A DNA stretch of 64,000 nt from contig CM054058.1 of assembly GCA_028641055.1 (NCBI GenBank), forward strand, positions 234,525,551 to 234,589,550, read 5' to 3'. Within the stretch, counting starts at the first letter, position 1. Each line of letters opens with the position of its first letter. A program made the position numbers and the translations under genes. Shown here one piece after another: positions 33,020 through 45,400 of this stretch. The stretch comes from Alopecurus myosuroides. Taxonomy: Eukaryota > Streptophyta > Magnoliopsida > Poales > Poaceae. The notes under the pieces are model-generated. The model was not told the origin of the DNA. It ran no database searches and saw nothing but the letters and a program-made list of their open reading frames with translations.

Positions 33020-36000
33020 AGCCCCCGAGCTCCTCTCCATTTTCCCTCCCTTCCCCCTCATTCCATACCTGCATGCCGTAGAATTTCCTCGCCGGAGTTA
33101 CCTTCCACCGTCGGCACACTTCATCGATTCTTGTCCTCCTCTCCTACCGATGACGCGGCGCATCTCCTCATGTGATCTTTGACCTTTTTGCGCAGGAAAT
33201 CAAGCACGCCGTGCGCATCTGCGCGTCGCCGGAGCCTGCGTAGCCTCCGTTCGTGGTTTGTTGCCGTCTGAAGAAGTCTGCGCCTGCTCCGTCACCTCCC
33301 TGCACTTCGTTGTCGCTCTCCGCTCCTCGTCGTGGTCTCCGTTGTGCTCGGAGATCACCGGAAGCTCGTCGCCGTTGAAACCCGACCGCTGAGCCGCCAT
33401 CCTCACAATTTCCGGTGGCCCACGCCGGCAAGGTATCAACCCTAGCCCCCCAGCACCGTTGGATCTAATTTTAATGCGCAGGATTAGATCCACTTGATGA
33501 ACCGTTACGCAGCCGTTGGATCTGGATCTGATGCCCCAGATCCAATCACTTAAACACATCAGCGCCCAGTCAGCGCGCCACGCCACCGTCAAGTAAGCAA
33601 CCCGGCCCAATCAGATCCAGCCACGTGGCCAGCCTTTAATTCAAAATTTTCTCCTGGTAGATTTATTTAGCAGTTTTGCAGATTAGTCCCTGTAACTTAA
33701 ATTCATCACAACTTTTTATCCATAAATCCAAATTGAAAAAACTTGGACTTTTTGAAATCCTCAGAATGTGTAGAATCTTTTAGCACTGTTCAAATTTAAA
33801 TCTGACAAACTTAAATTGGTTCAAATTTAAATATGTTTGTATGATGAATTTTGGCATAATTCAAATTCTACAAATCAAAAAATTGTAAATAAAATATATT
33901 TGGAAACCTTAGGATGTGTACTTTCATATTCTCTATCCCAAAATAATTTTTGAACAAGTTAACTTTGAATTTGCAATTAAGTGGTATAATTGAGTAATTT
34001 TGACATAGATTTAATTCTATAAATAATTTCAATATAGTTCCTTTGGCAAAATTGCTCCATTTGGTAACCTTGAACCAGAGACATCCTTGACCAACCATTT
34101 TGGACACCCTTGGACCATGACCATGTGTTTTTGACCAAAAACCCAACTTAGTGATACATCCATTTTCACCATGTCTTAGAAATTATTTCCATCATTTATT
34201 CTTTGATGTTATGAATATTTGGAGCCAAGACGAAGTCCCTAAAATGTGTCAATCACATATAAGACCAAGTAGTGAACCTAAACTACTAGTACCATAATAT
34301 TCTATCTACTTCTCCACTTCCCTACTCTTGCTTCAAGAAATCATCAAGTTAGCAAAAATGGAAAACAAGACTCAACCACAAGAAGGAACTCCATCTTCAA
34401 CATGGTGGAAACATGAAGAGCTACAAAGAAGATCATTGAAGAATTTTAAGTAAGGGAATTGGACTTCACAATAACTAGAAGCAACTCAAAGAAGTACAAG
34501 TGTGAAGAAATTCATAAGAAAACATCTCCCTCTATCTTTCTATCTTTCTTCTTATTTCTTTCCAAATTGACTTAGTGGTATTTGTACCCACCCCATACCC
34601 AAATCAGTTGGTGAAGTGAAATACATGAAGAAATATATCAAGATCAAGAGAAGAATCCATCCAAGGAAAATACTACAATAGAAGAATGAAGATGATCTTC
34701 AAGAAGACAAGCATGTGAAGACTTGGAGCAATCCATACAAGTTGAAGATTTAGAAAGTTGTTTTTGTCCAACCATTGACCCAAATGGAAAATCTCAAGAC
34801 TTTAACTTGTTATCTCCTTTGTTATGAAGTTAGTTTAACCTAGACCTATCCTAAACCAAAATGGAAGGACTAACTTAGATCACTCAAATGTTTTGATGAA
34901 AAGAACTAAGTGTCACACATTGTTATGTGTTACTTTAGTTGAAATAGTGAGATCACCTTGGTGAACTCTTGGAACTTCCTCGACAAGTATGGTTATAATA
35001 AAGTTTGATGACTACAAACTTAACCTAGTCCATCCCAAGTAAACTCTTGGAAATCCCTTAACAAGTATGGAACCAAGAAAGAATAAATCTTTCAAACTCA
35101 AACCTTGACCTTGTCCTAACCAACTTGGTTAAACCCCTTTTGATATGTTAGTTTCTCTGTATGTTTTCCACACTTGTATGTTTGTTTGCTAGGATGCTTG
35201 TTTATTTTTTTATTGTGTTTTCAATGAATAGATTGTACGGATAACAACGATCTTTTGTGAAGAGAGTGTGATATCTTCACCAACTTCAACAAGGCAAGTA
35301 ACACACCACCAACTACCCATTATTTTCTATATGCATTAGTTGATTTTGAGTAGTATGCATGATAAGACTGTTTTACTAAGTTATATTATGCTATGCTATT
35401 ATCCTAGTAGTGTGTAGCCATATCTTTTACCCTTTTTTTTATTTTTGATAGCCTTAGAACTTAGTATATGCTATGCAATATTACAAATGGTTTTGCTAGA
35501 TGTTGAGGAAAAATTCTAAGTATAACTAATGAATGAACCACCTGGGTGGAAGTGGTAAGACCGGTTTATGTTGAGTGTTGCCTCAGGGCCCTTGTCAAAG
35601 GGTTATTCCACTTGAGGTTGTCACTTGCGGATGGCCACACAGGAACAAAGAGATTACTATGTCGCTCTAAATCTAGTAGCTTCCAATCCAGCCTTTAGTC
35701 ATATGGGCTCTGTCTTGATTAACTAAGTTGCGAGGGTTCAGCCTAGTCTTCACAAGCAGATGTAGCATAATTGTAGGTGTAACGGGTCTTGCCATTAGGT
35801 TGAATTATTTCTTATGAAAGATCTCGTCTCAATCTTCTCCTTTCCTTAATACACTCAGAGTGTATAGGATGTTTGGGCTGATTTGAGTCTGAAGGTGAAA
35901 GTGCACAAACTCTGCAGAGTCAACAAACTAAGATCTTAGTCGTGTCCCCGGTTATGGACAACTATGAGCAGCTGGACAAAGATTGACGGAAGAATCTCGT

Positions 36001-36265
36001 CACCATTTCTCAATAAGTAAAATTTGACCAAGTGAACAGTAGTTGTGATGCTTGGATCTTAGTCCAATGATGCCACCCTTTTGAAAGAAAAGTTTGTTTA
36101 ACAAAAGTGATAGGAGAAAACTTGCTTTATGCAAACTTAGCCAATACTCCACTCAGCCAAATAAGCATATAGTATTATTCTTTCCATTTATATCCACCAT
36201 AGTGTTACTTGCCAATACATTAAATTGTATTGACCCCCTTTGTGGCCTCATATTCCATCCTGCAG

Positions 36266-36285
36266 ATGATTCTGAAGACGAGTGA
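36266..36285 (+). other. Short acidic terminal exon-like block in LTR D
   Basis: Follows the acceptor-like catcctgcag and, read in phase 1, gives D-D-S-E-D-E then TGA. Placement and phase match the terminal exon in the Tekay-type LTRs. The candidate upstream block (35232-35294) has stops in the required frame, so no intact ORF is claimed. Confidence 0.3.
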
Positions 36286-36550
36286 GGACTTCGTTTAGGA
36301 TCTCGAGACTATCGCCAACATGTTTTGCCTGTGGAACATGAAGAAGATGGGCTCAATGTTGTTCTATGTTTTCCGTTGTATTTGTTTGTTTTCTAATAGT
36401 CTTCTAAATCTATGGAAGTTGTAATTCTATTTTGTAAAGACCGTATCATGCGATGTAATAGATTTTGATGCATTTGCATGATGTTTCATCTTGTACTGTG
36501 GTGCTAGCAATTGATCCAGGGACTAGCACAATAACACATGTGTCCTTACA

Positions 36551-37837
36551 TTATTTAAATGTGGGAACGCTACACCATACATAAGGAGAGCCAGAGGGGG
36601 GCCACGAGGGGCCCACACCATGAGGTGGCGCGCCCCCTGGCCACGCCACCAGGTGGTGTGGCCACCCTAGCCCACCCCTGGTGGATATTTTTGGCGTACT
36701 TGGCCCCGAGGGAACCCTAAGCCTCATACCCTCGTTGAAGAATTATTCCGCTGCCACCTCGGGGCGGAAAACACCCGAGAGAGAAAAGCTCTCTGGCAGG
36801 GAGAAATCTGCCGGGGAAATTCCTCTCCGGAGAGGGGAAATCACCGCCATCGTCACCGTCATCACTCCGGGCATCATCAAGATCGTCATCATCATCACCA
36901 TCACCATCACCATCATCATCCACCGTCATCCCGCTATAACAATTAGGGGCCTCTACTGTTGTTTTACATTAGATCTCTCTCCCGGTGTGGATTACTTGTT
37001 AGTAGTTGATGCTTGTGAGAATTATCGGTGTTTGCACTTTATGACCAGATTGTTATCGTCCATTATATCACCTCTGATTATGATCCATATGATGTATTGT
37101 GAGTAGTTCGTGTTGTTCTTGAGGACACGGGAGAAGTCAAGTTGTTAGTAGTGAAGTAATGTTGAATAATATTTAATGTTTGATATTTAAGTTGTGGTGT
37201 AATTCTCCTAGTGGTGTCATGTGAACGTCGACTACATGATACTTCACCATTTATGGGCCTAGGGGAATGCATCGTTTATTTGGCTACTAATTGTGGGGTT
37301 GCCGGAGTGACCGAAACCTAAACCCCCGTTAGGAAACCATTACATGAGGGAGCGTAGGATCCCGGAGTTTAAAACTGTGGTTAGATTTATTAATTAATTA
37401 CTTGCTTGTAGTTGCGGATGCTTGCAAGGGGTATAATCACAAGTATGTATTATTCTTGGATGGGACGGTACATTAGCATAGGTTCACCCACACAACACTT
37501 ATCAAAACACCTAAGATTATCCAACTGCATGGAACAAAAGCACTTGACAGAAACCTCCCATGTGTCCTCGAGAACGTTTGTTAATCATAAGTAAACCCAC
37601 CGGCTTGTCCTTTGCTGAAGAAAGGATTGGGCCATTTGCTACAATTATTACTACTGCATTTTATTTACTCGCGCTTTATTTATCTGCAATATCAGAAAAC
37701 CCTACAAATCTATCTTTCAGTATTTACAGTTATTCCTTCATCGAAACTGCTTGTCAACACCTTCTGCTCCTCGTTGGGTTTGACACTCTTATTTATAGAA
37801 AATACTACGATACACCCCCTATACTTGTGGGTGATCA
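36551..37837 (+). repeat. 3' part of the 5' LTR of element E
   Basis: Ends ...gggtgatca, 11 bases before the primer site. It contains a GC-rich, ggccac-repetitive start, a purine-rich stretch (36770-36840), a CAT/CAC microsatellite (36885-36924) and a long leader-like end. No coding sequence that I trust. The true LTR start is not seen because D interrupts it. Confidence 0.65.
36885..36924 (+). repeat. CAT/CAC trinucleotide microsatellite
   Basis: Imperfect run of cat and cac triplets inside the LTR of E; low-complexity, no further role inferred. Confidence 0.8.
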
Positions 37838-37848
37838 AGACTATTTTC

Positions 37849-37866
37849 TGGCGCCGTTGCCGAGGA
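37849..37866 (+). promoter_or_regulatory. Primer binding site of element E (tRNA-Asp type)
   Basis: tggcgccgttgccgagga. The tggcgccgttgcc core is the usual primer site of Athila/Sabrina-type elements and is complementary to the 3' end of plant tRNA-Asp. It differs from the initiator-Met site of the other elements here. Confidence 0.85.
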
Positions 37867-37952
37867 ATGAAGCTCTATTGGGAAGTGGAATTGATAAAGG
37901 AAGCTTCTGCTGTAAGTGTTGTTTTTATTATTGTCTACTGCTTTATTATAAT

Positions 37953-39640
37953 ATGTTTGGATCTCCTTTTGAGTCCTTATTTGCGGGCACTCCTGCCACT
38001 GCTAGGGTAGTAAGTGACCCACCGCCTGATGATTTGGATCCTTATAAAATACCTATAAAGATTGTTAAACATGTTAGGAATAACTGCTATTCAGGTGATG
38101 GAACTGTCCATCCTGGGGATCATTTGCTCTTTTTACATGAATTATGCGAGTTGTTCAAGTGTGCAGGTATTACAACGAGCCAAGTGAAGAGGAAATTATT
38201 CTCTATATCATTGACAGGCCGAGCCGCTAAATGGTTCAAACTGCTGAAAAATAGCCAGACTATTGGATGGGAGGAAATTGTGCCTCTCTTTTATTCTAAA
38301 TTCTATCCTCCCAGTGAAATTCATAGAGATCGGAATTATATATATAATTTTTGGCCTCATGACGGAGAGTATTGCCCAAGCATGGGGGAGATTGAAGTTA
38401 CTAATGCTCAAATGACCCATTCATGAGCTCCCCAGTAATAGTGTTATTAATAATTTCTATGCGAGGCTTTCTCTTCATGATAAGGATTTATTGGATGCTT
38501 CTTGTTCTGGATCATTTACACGTATGAAGGATGAAGCTAAATGAGATCTTCTTGACCGAATTCAAGAAAAAACTGAAGGATGGGAGAATGACAAAGGTAG
38601 AAAGTCCGGTATAAACTATGATTATGAATGCATTAAAACTTTTATGTCATCCGATGATTTTCATAATGTTAGTATTGTTTATGGTCTTGATTCTCAAGTT
38701 GTTGCAAACTTATATAAAACTTTTGCTTCTTATTTTGATATTCCTAAAAAGGAATGGGACAAGTACCATGCTCCTTATAAAGATACTGTTAATTGTGTTC
38801 CTGCTAGAGATATAGAAGTTCATATTGTTGATTCTATTGTGCCTTAACCTTATATTGAGAAAATGCCTTTCCCTGCTAAGGTAAAAGAACATTGTATGTT
38901 ATCTAGTGTGGTTAATAAAAGTGCAAGGAAACCTGTAGAACTTGAGGAACAAATAATTGTAGAACCTACAGTAGTAATAGTAAAGGACCTCGTTTCTGAA
39001 AATGTAGAAGAGGGACACATTATATTTTGTGAATATGCTTATAATATTGTCTCTCATCCTGGTAAATCTAGGAAACCTAGTGTTCCTGTGCTATCTGTGA
39101 GGATAGGTGATCATTGCTATTATGGTTTGTGTGATATTGGTGCTAGTTATAGTGCTATTCCTTATGAGCTTTATAAAGAAATCATGCATGAAATTGGTTC
39201 TTGTGAACTTGAAGACATTGATGTGATTATTCAACTTGCTAATAGGGAAGTATTTCTCCGATTGGTATTGTTAGAGATGTGGAGGTTTTATGTGGTAAAA
39301 CTAAATATCCTGCTGATTTTCTAGTATTAGGCACTTCTGCTAGTGAGACTTGTCCTATTATATTTGGTAGACCTTTCTTAAATACCTGTGGTGCTGTTAT
39401 TGATTGTAAAAATTAGAAAATTCTTACAAAATTTTATGGAGAGTCTTATGAATTTAATTTCTCCAAATTTGCTAAAGAACCTTATGAAGCTGAATTACCT
39501 AATGAGAACTATAGAGTTGAACAATTGGCTGCTATTGCTCTTGCTCCTAACAATCATTTGCAGCAATACATGGAAGACCACGAAAGTGATGTCTTTAGGG
39601 CAAAAGGAGTGAAATTGACGAGATTTTCTTACATCGGCCA
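37953..39640 (+). pseudogene. Gag-protease of element E, decayed
   Basis: Starts MFGSPFESLFAG with an open stretch to 38426 that contains an Athila-type capsid domain (LHELCELFKCAG, LTGRAAKWFKLL). A frameshift at ~38422 moves reading to frame +1, which continues HELPSNSVINNFYARLSL. Stops follow at ~38542 and ~38845, then a protease-like segment GLCDIGASYSAIP, with D-I-G-A-S at the place of the catalytic D-T/L-G. Another frameshift at ~39260 leads into IIFGRPFLNT, the usual protease end, and a stop. At least five lesions make this non-functional, in keeping with E being the oldest layer of the nest. Confidence 0.75.
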
Positions 39641-39643
39641 GCG

Positions 39644-40798
39644 ATGTTGAAACATAATTTACCGGTGGAAGACTTGGGTACCACATTACCACCCAAGGAG
39701 GATCCTGTTTTTGATTTAAAGCCTTTGCCTAAGAATCTTAAATATGCTCATATTGATGATAATAAATTATATCTTGTTATTATTAGTTCTAAACTTTCTG
39801 GTAAAGAAGAGGAGAGATTATTGGGAATATTGAAGAAACACAGAGGTGCTGGTTATACTCTTGATGATTTGAAGGGGATTTCTCCTACTATATGTCAGCA
39901 TGCTATTAATATTGAACCTGGTGCAAAGCCAGTTGTTGAGCATCAACGCCGTTTAAATCCTAAGATGAAGGATGTGGTAAGAAATGCGGTATTGAAACTC
40001 CTTGATGCTGGTATTATTTATCCTATTGCTGATAGTAGATGGGTTAGTCATGTGCATTGTGTCCCTAGGAAAGGAGGGATGACTGTTGTGCCAAATGAAA
40101 ATAATGAACTTATCCCTCAAAGAGTAGTGGTTGGTTATAGGATGTGTATTGATTTTAGGAAAGTTAATAAGGTTACTAAAAAAGATCACTATCCTTTACC
40201 TTTTATTGATCAAATGTTAGAAAGGTTGTCTAAGAAAACTCATTTCTGCTTTCTTGATGGTTATTCTGGGTTCTCTCAAATTGTTGTTAGAAAGCCTGAT
40301 CAAGAGAAAACAACTTTCACTTGTCCTTTTGGAACCTATTCTTATAGACGTATGCCTTTTGGTTTATGTAATTCTCCTGCTACTTTTCAAAGATGCATGT
40401 CTTCTATCTTTCATGGTATTTGTGAAGAAATTGTGGAACTCTTCATGGACGATTTCTCCGTCTATGGAACTTCTTTTGATAGTTGTCTGCAGAATCTTGA
40501 TAAAGTTTTGCAAAGATGTGAGGAGACTAATCTTGTTCTTGATTGGGAGAAATGACATTTTATGGTTAATGAAGGAATTGTTCTTGGACATAAAATTTCT
40601 GAAAGAGGTATTGAAGTTGATAGAGCTAAAGTTGAAGCCATTGAAAAAATGCCCTGTCCTAGGGATGTTAAAGGTATTCGTAGTATTCTTGGTCATGTTG
40701 GTTTCTACACAAGGTTTATTAAATATTTCTATAAAATATCAAAGCCTCTTACTAATCTTCTTCAAAAAGATGTACCTTTTGTTTTTGATGAAGATTGT
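39644..40798 (+). pseudogene. Reverse transcriptase of element E, truncated by element C
   Basis: Open for 303 codons to 40555, then open again in the same frame from 40556. The single TGA (40553-40555) sits in the conserved EKCHFMV-type motif in place of cysteine. Motifs: CIDFRKVNKVTKKDHYPLP, FLDGYSGFSQI, catalytic FMDD (ELFMDDFSVYG) and VLGHKISERGIEVD, ending at PFVFDEDC. The next residues belong to the LTR of C. RNase H and integrase are displaced beyond the right edge of the window. The attgt at 40794-40798 should recur at the far side of C. Confidence 0.85.
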
Positions 40799-41289
40799 TG
40801 TCGAATATGCATCTCAACAAGTCCCTCGGGTGAACCGATAGGGTTTCGAGTAAGAGAACGAGTAGGCGTGGTGACAATCATCGGCTAACAGGGGGGCAAG
40901 ATTTACCCAGGTTCGGGGCCCTCGTAGAGGTAAAACCCTTACTCCTGCTTCTGTCGATCTGTATTAGCTCAATAGATCAGTTACAGTGGGGGTGCTCAAG
41001 TCGAGAGTAGATCTCAATATCAAGGCTTAGGTGGTGCGGTATTTCTTGGTCCCCCTCCCGGTGGTTCTCCTGACTTTATATAGGTAGCCAGGTCTCAAAC
41101 CGTCACCGGTGGGGATACAAACCCTAACCGAAAGTTGGTTACAGGTATCCTTTCTTAATCCGCAAGGCTCTACGGGCGGGCCTTGATTGGGCCTTCTAGA
41201 ACTGTCCACGGCGTCTCTTTTGGAGCTTGGGTCTTAGGCCTTGGACCGGGTAGGCTCACCCGATAGGTCTAGGATCCATCACTACGTCA
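40799..41289 (-). repeat. 3' LTR of element C (491 bp)
   Basis: On the minus strand it starts TGACGTAGTGATGG and ends GCATATTCGACA; the preceding purine-rich ccggggctac can act as a polypurine tract. Boundaries are inferred from the break in the RT of E on one side and the TG start plus polypurine tract on the other; the partner LTR is outside the window. Confidence 0.6.
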
Positions 41290-42374
41290 GTAGCCCCGGA
41301 GCGTTTACTCGGCTGAGAATCTGCCGGGTAGACGCTCAAAGTTTCGTCTTGATTTCTTTTCGACTGATGGCTTCAATCGTTTGAAGTGGGTGTGTACCCT
41401 CTGTGCGATGCATTTCTTGTACTCGAGTATCGAGAAAATAAAAGTGCCTGTGTGTTGGCTGTTTTCGCAGAAGGATGTGGCTCAGTTGCTTGGCTCTCCC
41501 GAAAGCTCAGGGCCAATTAATTGCATCTAGGGCAAAAATAGTTCTGGCCTACGCAGACTCGAGACCTCCGACTCGAATCCGGCGAGGTGATCATTGCGAT
41601 TGGGCCGTGGAGGTCTTAACGAGTCGAATTTAACCTATAAGGGTACCCGGCGCGTCCGCTAGGATTTTTCTTCGTGTTATTGACACGGAAATTTACCAGA
41701 GGACGCAGCTTGAGTGCGATTCTAGGCCCTCAAGAGAGATCTTTTGGGTCTTACCTTCGTACTCGAGAGAATACGGCATCTGGGACGTGTGTACATTGTG
41801 TGACCGAGTGGCAGGATTTGCGTACTCGTGAGTTTTGTCTTGAGATATTTCAAGTAAAGAAATTTCCCTTGTTTTTATGCACAAGGACTTTTGCATTTTG
41901 TAGTTTTCTGTCCATACGAAAGAGTTTTCGTGTCTGGAAGCTTTGTTGTGCCCATACGAAAGAAAATTTCGTGTCTGGGGATTTGTTGTGCCCATACGAA
42001 AGAAAATTTCGTGTCTGGGGATTTGTTGTGCTCATACGAAAGAAAATTTCGTGTTTGGGATCCTATCTGAGGGAATTCTCGGGTTTGATGAGGTACGCAA
42101 TGATGTCATTGTGCACTTTGTTTGTTCTGAGTCCTCCCGATGGGACGTGACAAAGTGTAAACAGGGCACGCTGGCCCACCTTGTCAGCTTTTTGACCGGA
42201 AACGAGACGTCGTTTCCAGTTTTTCCGCGAGCCACGCGCAGTAAATGCGCACGATCCGCTGTTAAGATTGTGGCATAAAACAGATTTTCACCTCCGCTTC
42301 GTTTCCACTTCACGCGTGGCAGCCGCGATGGGTGCCACGTTGCTTGATCTACGGTCCAGATTGGCTTGGCTTGT
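41290..42374 (+). other. Untranslated 3' region of element C upstream of the antisense gene
   Basis: About 1.1 kb between the LTR and the antisense promoter, without credible coding sequence. It contains the 40-bp tandem repeat (41901-42059) and ordinary mixed-composition DNA otherwise. Confidence 0.55.
41901..42059 (+). repeat. 40-bp tandem repeat, about four units
   Basis: Units contain ttgttgtgcccatacg and agaaaatttcgtgtctgg; spacing between tttgttgtg starts is 40 bases (41942, 41982, 42022), with a diverged first unit before 41941. Each unit also holds the near-palindrome cgaaagaaaatttcg. Tandem repeats in the 3' untranslated region are common in Tat/Ogre-type elements. Confidence 0.85.
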
Positions 42375-42384
42375 GTATATATAT
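42375..42384 (+). promoter_or_regulatory. TATA box of the antisense gene in element C
   Basis: tatatatatc lies 98-107 bases before the ATG at 42482 and is followed by a C/T-rich leader (cttccctttcttcttcctcg). It suggests that the antisense gene has its own promoter rather than relying on the LTR. Confidence 0.6.
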
Positions 42385-42481
42385 CCACCCTTAGGCGGAA
42401 AGTAAAAAACTTCCCGGTCATTTGCTTCCCTTTCTTCTTCCTCGCGCACATCTCCTCCTCTGCAAGCACTCGCGAGCTCTC

Positions 42482-45400
42482 ATGGCGGGAGGCAAGAAGC
42501 GCGGCGCTGCTGCTTCGTCGTTGAAGGCGACCGAGGATGTCCCCGTGCTACCCGCCGCGAGGACGGGCGACTAGCGTTCCGCCAACACCACCAACAAAAG
42601 CATCAAGGAGATGCAGAGGGAGGGGCTGCTGCCCCCCCCCCCAATGCAGACAAGCGCGTTCGCTTAGGAAAGAAGGAAGAGGTACCGAATCGTCGCGTGA
42701 ACGAGCGCGTGATCTTCACGGATCACGTTTCGCGCGGCCTCTCCTTTCCTCTTCATCCCTTCCTCCTTGGACTGTTGTATGTCTATGGCATACAACTCCA
42801 CGATCTGCCTCCAAATGCGATTCAGCACATCTCGTGCTTTATCGTACTTTGCGAGTGCTTCTTATGCATTCGCCCGCACTGGGGGCCTTTGGAAGGCCCT
42901 ATTCAAAGTGCGGGTCTTCCGCGAGAAGTCGCGGGTGGAGAACCAGCTTGGAGAGACGCTGCGCACCGGCGGCTTCGGAATCCAGGCGAAGACGGATAGC
43001 TCCTACTTGGATATGCACTTCATCGACTCCGCGCAAGGATGGCGGAGGAAGTGGTTCTATGTCATCGACGACAGCGCGGGTGGAGCTCACGAATTCCACC
43101 TGTTCGCTGTTTTGAAGCGACGGAAGTCCTGGACGCATAAGCTCTCAGCCGGAAAAAACGGACCGTCGCTCCGCTACTCGCGAAGGTGGCAATTCTTCGC
43201 GACCAGACAACAGGGGTCGCGCTGAATGGTTTGCACCTGGCGAGCGTCTTCCTCCGGCGTAGGATCCAGCCTCTTCAAGAGAGGCCATCGAATATGTGGG
43301 AGTACGAGGGCATCCAAGACCCTAGCCTTTTGTGCCAAGATATCCTCTCGAATGCCGAATTCGAGAAGAAAATTGCGGCTATCACCAAGCTGAAGGTAGG
43401 CGAGCCCTTTCCTGCTTGCCCTCTTGAACCATTCGAGGCTTCGAAACCTCCTCCAGCCGATGTAAGTTTTCTTCTCTTCTCTGCTTTAATCTTTTTGCCA
43501 CTCGAGAATCTGTCGACTGAGTTTTCTCTTTTCTCTTCTTCTTCTCTTGTAGAGTTTGGAAATAACAACGTGCTACCCGCCAGTCTCGGCTGAGGATGCC
43601 TCGGACCTCCTGGCGAGCAATGTTGAGGCTACTCTCGACACCAGTGTTGCTGAAGCTGACTCGAGCTCCGAGCACGGCTCTTCAGACGATGTGGAAGAGT
43701 AGGGTAGCGATATTTATCACCGCAAGCGCCGCAGGCAGGGGGACGATGAAGCTACTTCCAAAGATAGTTCTTTGGGTGGCGGATCTGGCAAGGCGACAGA
43801 GCCTCTCGTGGTGACGCCTCTGAATGTGCTTCCTCCTCCAGCCCCCAAGTCGAAGGTCACCACCGCCTGGAACGCAGATATGCTGGATGATGACGACGAC
43901 GATGAGTGAGTTTTTTCTTTCGCATTATCCTTTAGTCGAAAGTTTTCTCCTGTTTCCCTTATGCCTTTGTTCGATTCTTCCTTTCATGACAGGCTTCAAA
44001 CCATCAGCCCTGGCCAGTTTGCTTCTTCTATTCCTTCCGTGAAGAGAAAAGAAGCAACCGCAGGCGAAACTCCAGTCGTTAAGGCTACCCAGAAGTCTCC
44101 GAGCCCAGCACCGGCAGCTGCGGCTCCAGATTATAGGTTGCCTAGCTTCGCGGGTGGAGCTTCAGCAAGCAAAGAAGTTTCGGGTAGCTCGGCGGATCCT
44201 CTGTGCACCACCCAGGGCCAGGTAAATCTTGTCACCTCTTTTGTATCTTCTGCTTCGTCCGTTTATATTTTTTATCGGGTGCATGTCAGTGCTCCCGATG
44301 GGAGTAGCCCCTGAGGCCATGGTTAATCGCTTGCGATTGGGCACGGACTCAAGTTTAAGCTTTTTTCTTTCCTTGATTTTATCGGGTGCACGGCAGTGCT
44401 CCCGATGGGAGTAGCCCCCGAGGCTATACTCAACTGTGTACAGTCGCGAATAGGCTCAAGAGATTTTTTCCTTTAACTTAAACTTTGCCTTGTGCTTTTG
44501 CAGTCTCTTCTTAACTCCCTTGCCGACATTGGTAGCCACGTGCTTTCGGCTGAGGCAGATTGCGTTTCCCTTCGGGTAGATCGTGATCGACTCGTCAAGG
44601 ACGGCCAAGCTCTCCAAGGTAGGTTAATCCGTTCCATTTTTTACTGTTTCCTCTGATCATATAAGTTTTCTTAGGCTGAATTCATTGCTCTGTAGCTCAA
44701 GTCGATCTCCTGAAGGCCGAGAAAACTGAAGCTGTCACTTGGGTGAAAACCCTCGAGGCCGAGTTGGAGTCCACCCGAAAGGAGCTGGAGTCCTCTCGCA
44801 AGCATTCGGCTGATTTTGAGGGGAAGCTCGCCGAGACCCACGAGGCGCTGAAGCAATTGGAAGAGGCTGGTGCTAAACATGATAACGATCTTGTTAGCAT
44901 CATCTGCCCTCTGGCTCAGCAATTTGCGGGTAAGTTGCACTTGACTTCTATTGTGACGCAATTTAATTGGCTCTCTCGGGAATTTACGGTGTTCTTTTGC
45001 AGATGTTCTTGGCGTTGCATTGGAGCTACCTGGGAGCCGACGATTGGATGCCTTGACGGATTCCTGCACCCAGCTCCAGAAACACGCGAGTGGGATCTGC
45101 TCCCTCGTTGGCGAAGCCATTCGAGTGTTGACGCAATTCCACGAGCGCCTTCTGGTGGATGCTGTGGTTCCGCCTACGCTGGGCGGCCTTCTGAAAGTTT
45201 TCCTGGAGGATGAAAATCTCCTTCAGGCTTATTCAGTCGCCCAGTCTGAGTGCGGGGCTAGGACTGCTATCCAGTTTGCGTTGGCGCACGGAGTCGCGGG
45301 CCTGGAGAAGGCGTACTCGAGCCTTCCCTACGACGCCGCCACAGGCAGAAAGGTAGCGCTTCGTCCTTTTGGCGCTCCGGCTGAAGCCCTTGCCAAGAAG

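Larger units (their letters stand above)
32983..36550 (+). repeat. LTR of a third Gypsy family (D), left part missing
   Basis: Unique plus-oriented block from the copy 2 boundary to GTGTCCTTACA, which matches the LTR end of A and B (GGGTCCTTACA). It has the same internal layout as the other large LTRs: TATA box at 33012-33019, GC-rich leader to ~33430 with a donor-like ggcaag/gtatca, AT-rich intron-like DNA, an exon-like block 35232-35294 ending aag/gcaagt, and a short acidic terminal block at 36266-36285. No primer site follows 36550, so this is either a solo LTR or the 3' LTR of an element that lies mostly left of the window. Its U3 should be found beyond copy 2. Confidence 0.6.
36551..40798 (+). 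mobile_element. Athila-type Gypsy element E (Sabrina-like), decayed and interrupted
   Basis: Plus-oriented remnant: LTR end part (36551-37837), an Asp-type primer site, gag, protease and RT, cut at 40798 by element C. The start of its LTR would lie left of the window, beyond D. The LTR end and primer region resemble the Triticeae family Sabrina as I remember it; a database comparison is needed to confirm. Integrase and the rest should resume beyond the right end of the window, after C and B. Confidence 0.75.

Noticed and set aside
41901..42059. CRISPR-like array
   Set aside because: Units are head-to-tail with no variable spacers; it is a plain 40-bp tandem repeat in a plant retrotransposon.
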